Part shown: positions 63,380 through 64,000 of the stretch, one piece after another
Numbering within the stretch: the first letter of the stretch is position 1
Layout of the letters: every line of letters starts with the position of its first letter
NCBI GenBank assembly: GCA_003184365.1
Contig: NKYR01000094.1
Span: 100,422 to 164,421 of the forward strand
Source: Evernia prunastri
Taxonomy: Eukaryota > Ascomycota > Lecanoromycetes > Lecanorales > Parmeliaceae
Length of the DNA stretch: 64,000 bases
Direction of reading: 5' to 3'
The notes under the pieces: model-generated
The model's input: only the letters and a program-made list of their open reading frames with translations
Told to the model about the DNA's origin: nothing
The model's database searches: none
Made by a program: the position numbers and the translations under genes

Positions 63380-64000
63380 ATGGAGTTAGGCCTCGAAGAT
63401 GACTTATCAGAGAACGCAATTGGGAACTGGCCACGCCGACTTCTTCACGTTCGGACTATGACCTCGCACGCATGGAAGACTGGAAACGTTTATGGCGGTT
63501 ACGTAGCTCCCAGGTACAACGCTATATCCTACACGTGGGGTCGCTATGCGCTCCAGTCTCTGGTGGAGAAGCCTCACGTCAGCGCCCTAAACATCAGAGG
63601 TATCTCATGGAACATTCCGCGCATCGACCCTGAAGTGCATTTCTCCTTGGAACAATTTGATGCTCTGGTCCGCAAAGCTACAGTGGAACAAATCTGGGTG
63701 GCTGACTCGGAGTACAAGGTGGACTTCGTTTGGCTTGACGTGGCCTGTATAGATCAAAATTTTCCTCGTTGGGCGACCTTGGAGATCGGGCGGCAAGCTG
63801 CTATCTTTGGAGGTGCGAATTGCGTCTATGTTTGGCTCAGCCACCTGCATCCAAGGTCGGCGAGGGTAGCAGCGGAGAAAATCTTAGAAGCCGGTCAATG
63901 TGCGCTTCAATTGCTGAAGGTTAGTATCCTAAATCTCTTCCCTGTAGCAAACAATGGCAACCATGAGGCTGAATCACGCAAATGGCAATCATGAGGCTAT
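63380..64000 (+). CDS. HET-domain protein, 5' part (runs off the right edge)
   Basis: ATG at 63380 (MELGLEDDLSENAIGNWPRR). HET-domain blocks are RYNAISYTWGRYALQS (about residues 50-65), IDPEVHFSLEQFDALVRKAT, DFVWLDVACIDQNFPR (about 115-130) and GRQAAIFGGANCVYVWLSHL. At about 63918 the sequence reads CTGAAG followed by GTTAGT, a good donor, so the coding exon probably ends at 63919. The rest of the 204-codon frame (to a stop at 63994) would then be intron. Later exons lie outside the window. Self/non-self recognition is the expected role. Sequence divergence from the HET protein at 53065 shows they are not a recent duplicate. Confidence 0.85.

Noticed and set aside
1..64000. CRISPR array, prophage, rRNA or tRNA genes
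   Set aside because: No regularly spaced direct repeats and no structural RNA pattern were seen on either strand. The gene structure is that of a fungus.

Overview
This window is nuclear DNA of a filamentous ascomycete (Pezizomycotina). The evidence is the gene families and the gene structure. There are two HET-domain proteins, an F-box and other 'MPREIR'-type proteins, a fungal-rhodopsin/PTH11-like membrane protein, fungal cytochrome P450 remnants and DHA2 transporter remnants. Introns are short (48-145 nt) with GT-AG ends and CTAAC/CTGAC-like branch sites. The class and species cannot be fixed from the sequence. A run of 404 N (50819-51222) shows this is an assembled scaffold.

Layout. 1-1.1 kb holds the 5' part of a sugar transporter read leftward. 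1.1-8.4 kb is almost gene-free, with one membrane-protein remnant. 8.4-12 kb has a three-exon secreted protein and an F-box protein. 12.3-20.6 kb looks like a decayed accessory-metabolism locus: a broken DHA2 transporter, an intact rhodopsin-like protein and two broken P450s. 20.9-32.4 kb is rich in secreted proteins. It has a 732-aa protein with two deuterolysin-like modules (the first without zinc ligands), a large Ser/Thr-rich secreted protein, and a second deuterolysin-like protein that shares a divergent intergenic region with it. Two 'MPREIR/LPQEIR'-type proteins lie among them. 33-42 kb is sparse: a TLDc-like gene with an unresolved frame change, a small secreted protein, a nuclear-encoded mitochondrial NDUFAF6-like protein and a 76-aa lysine-rich protein.

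From 43.7 kb on there are more conserved housekeeping genes: RAD5-like translocase/ubiquitin ligase, NOPCHAP1-like (DUF4598) protein, class II eIF4E, an EF-hand protein, an NAD(P)-binding protein and a GTPBP1-like GTPase. Between them are a 2OG-Fe(II) oxygenase cut by the gap and two HET genes.

Mobile elements are small and non-autonomous. One Tc1/mariner-like MITE family has two copies (33.3 and 52.4 kb), each flanked by TA and each with a 17-nt repeat doubled at one end only. One hAT-like MITE at 62.9 kb has a perfect 8-bp target duplication. A third inverted-repeat element lies at 38.6 kb. Both HET genes have a MITE a few hundred bases upstream. I found no clearly new enzymatic system. The most unusual items are the tandem pseudo-/active-type deuterolysin, the asymmetric MITE family, and splicing oddities: a GC-AG intron, an ATG-only coding exon and a stop-free in-frame intron.
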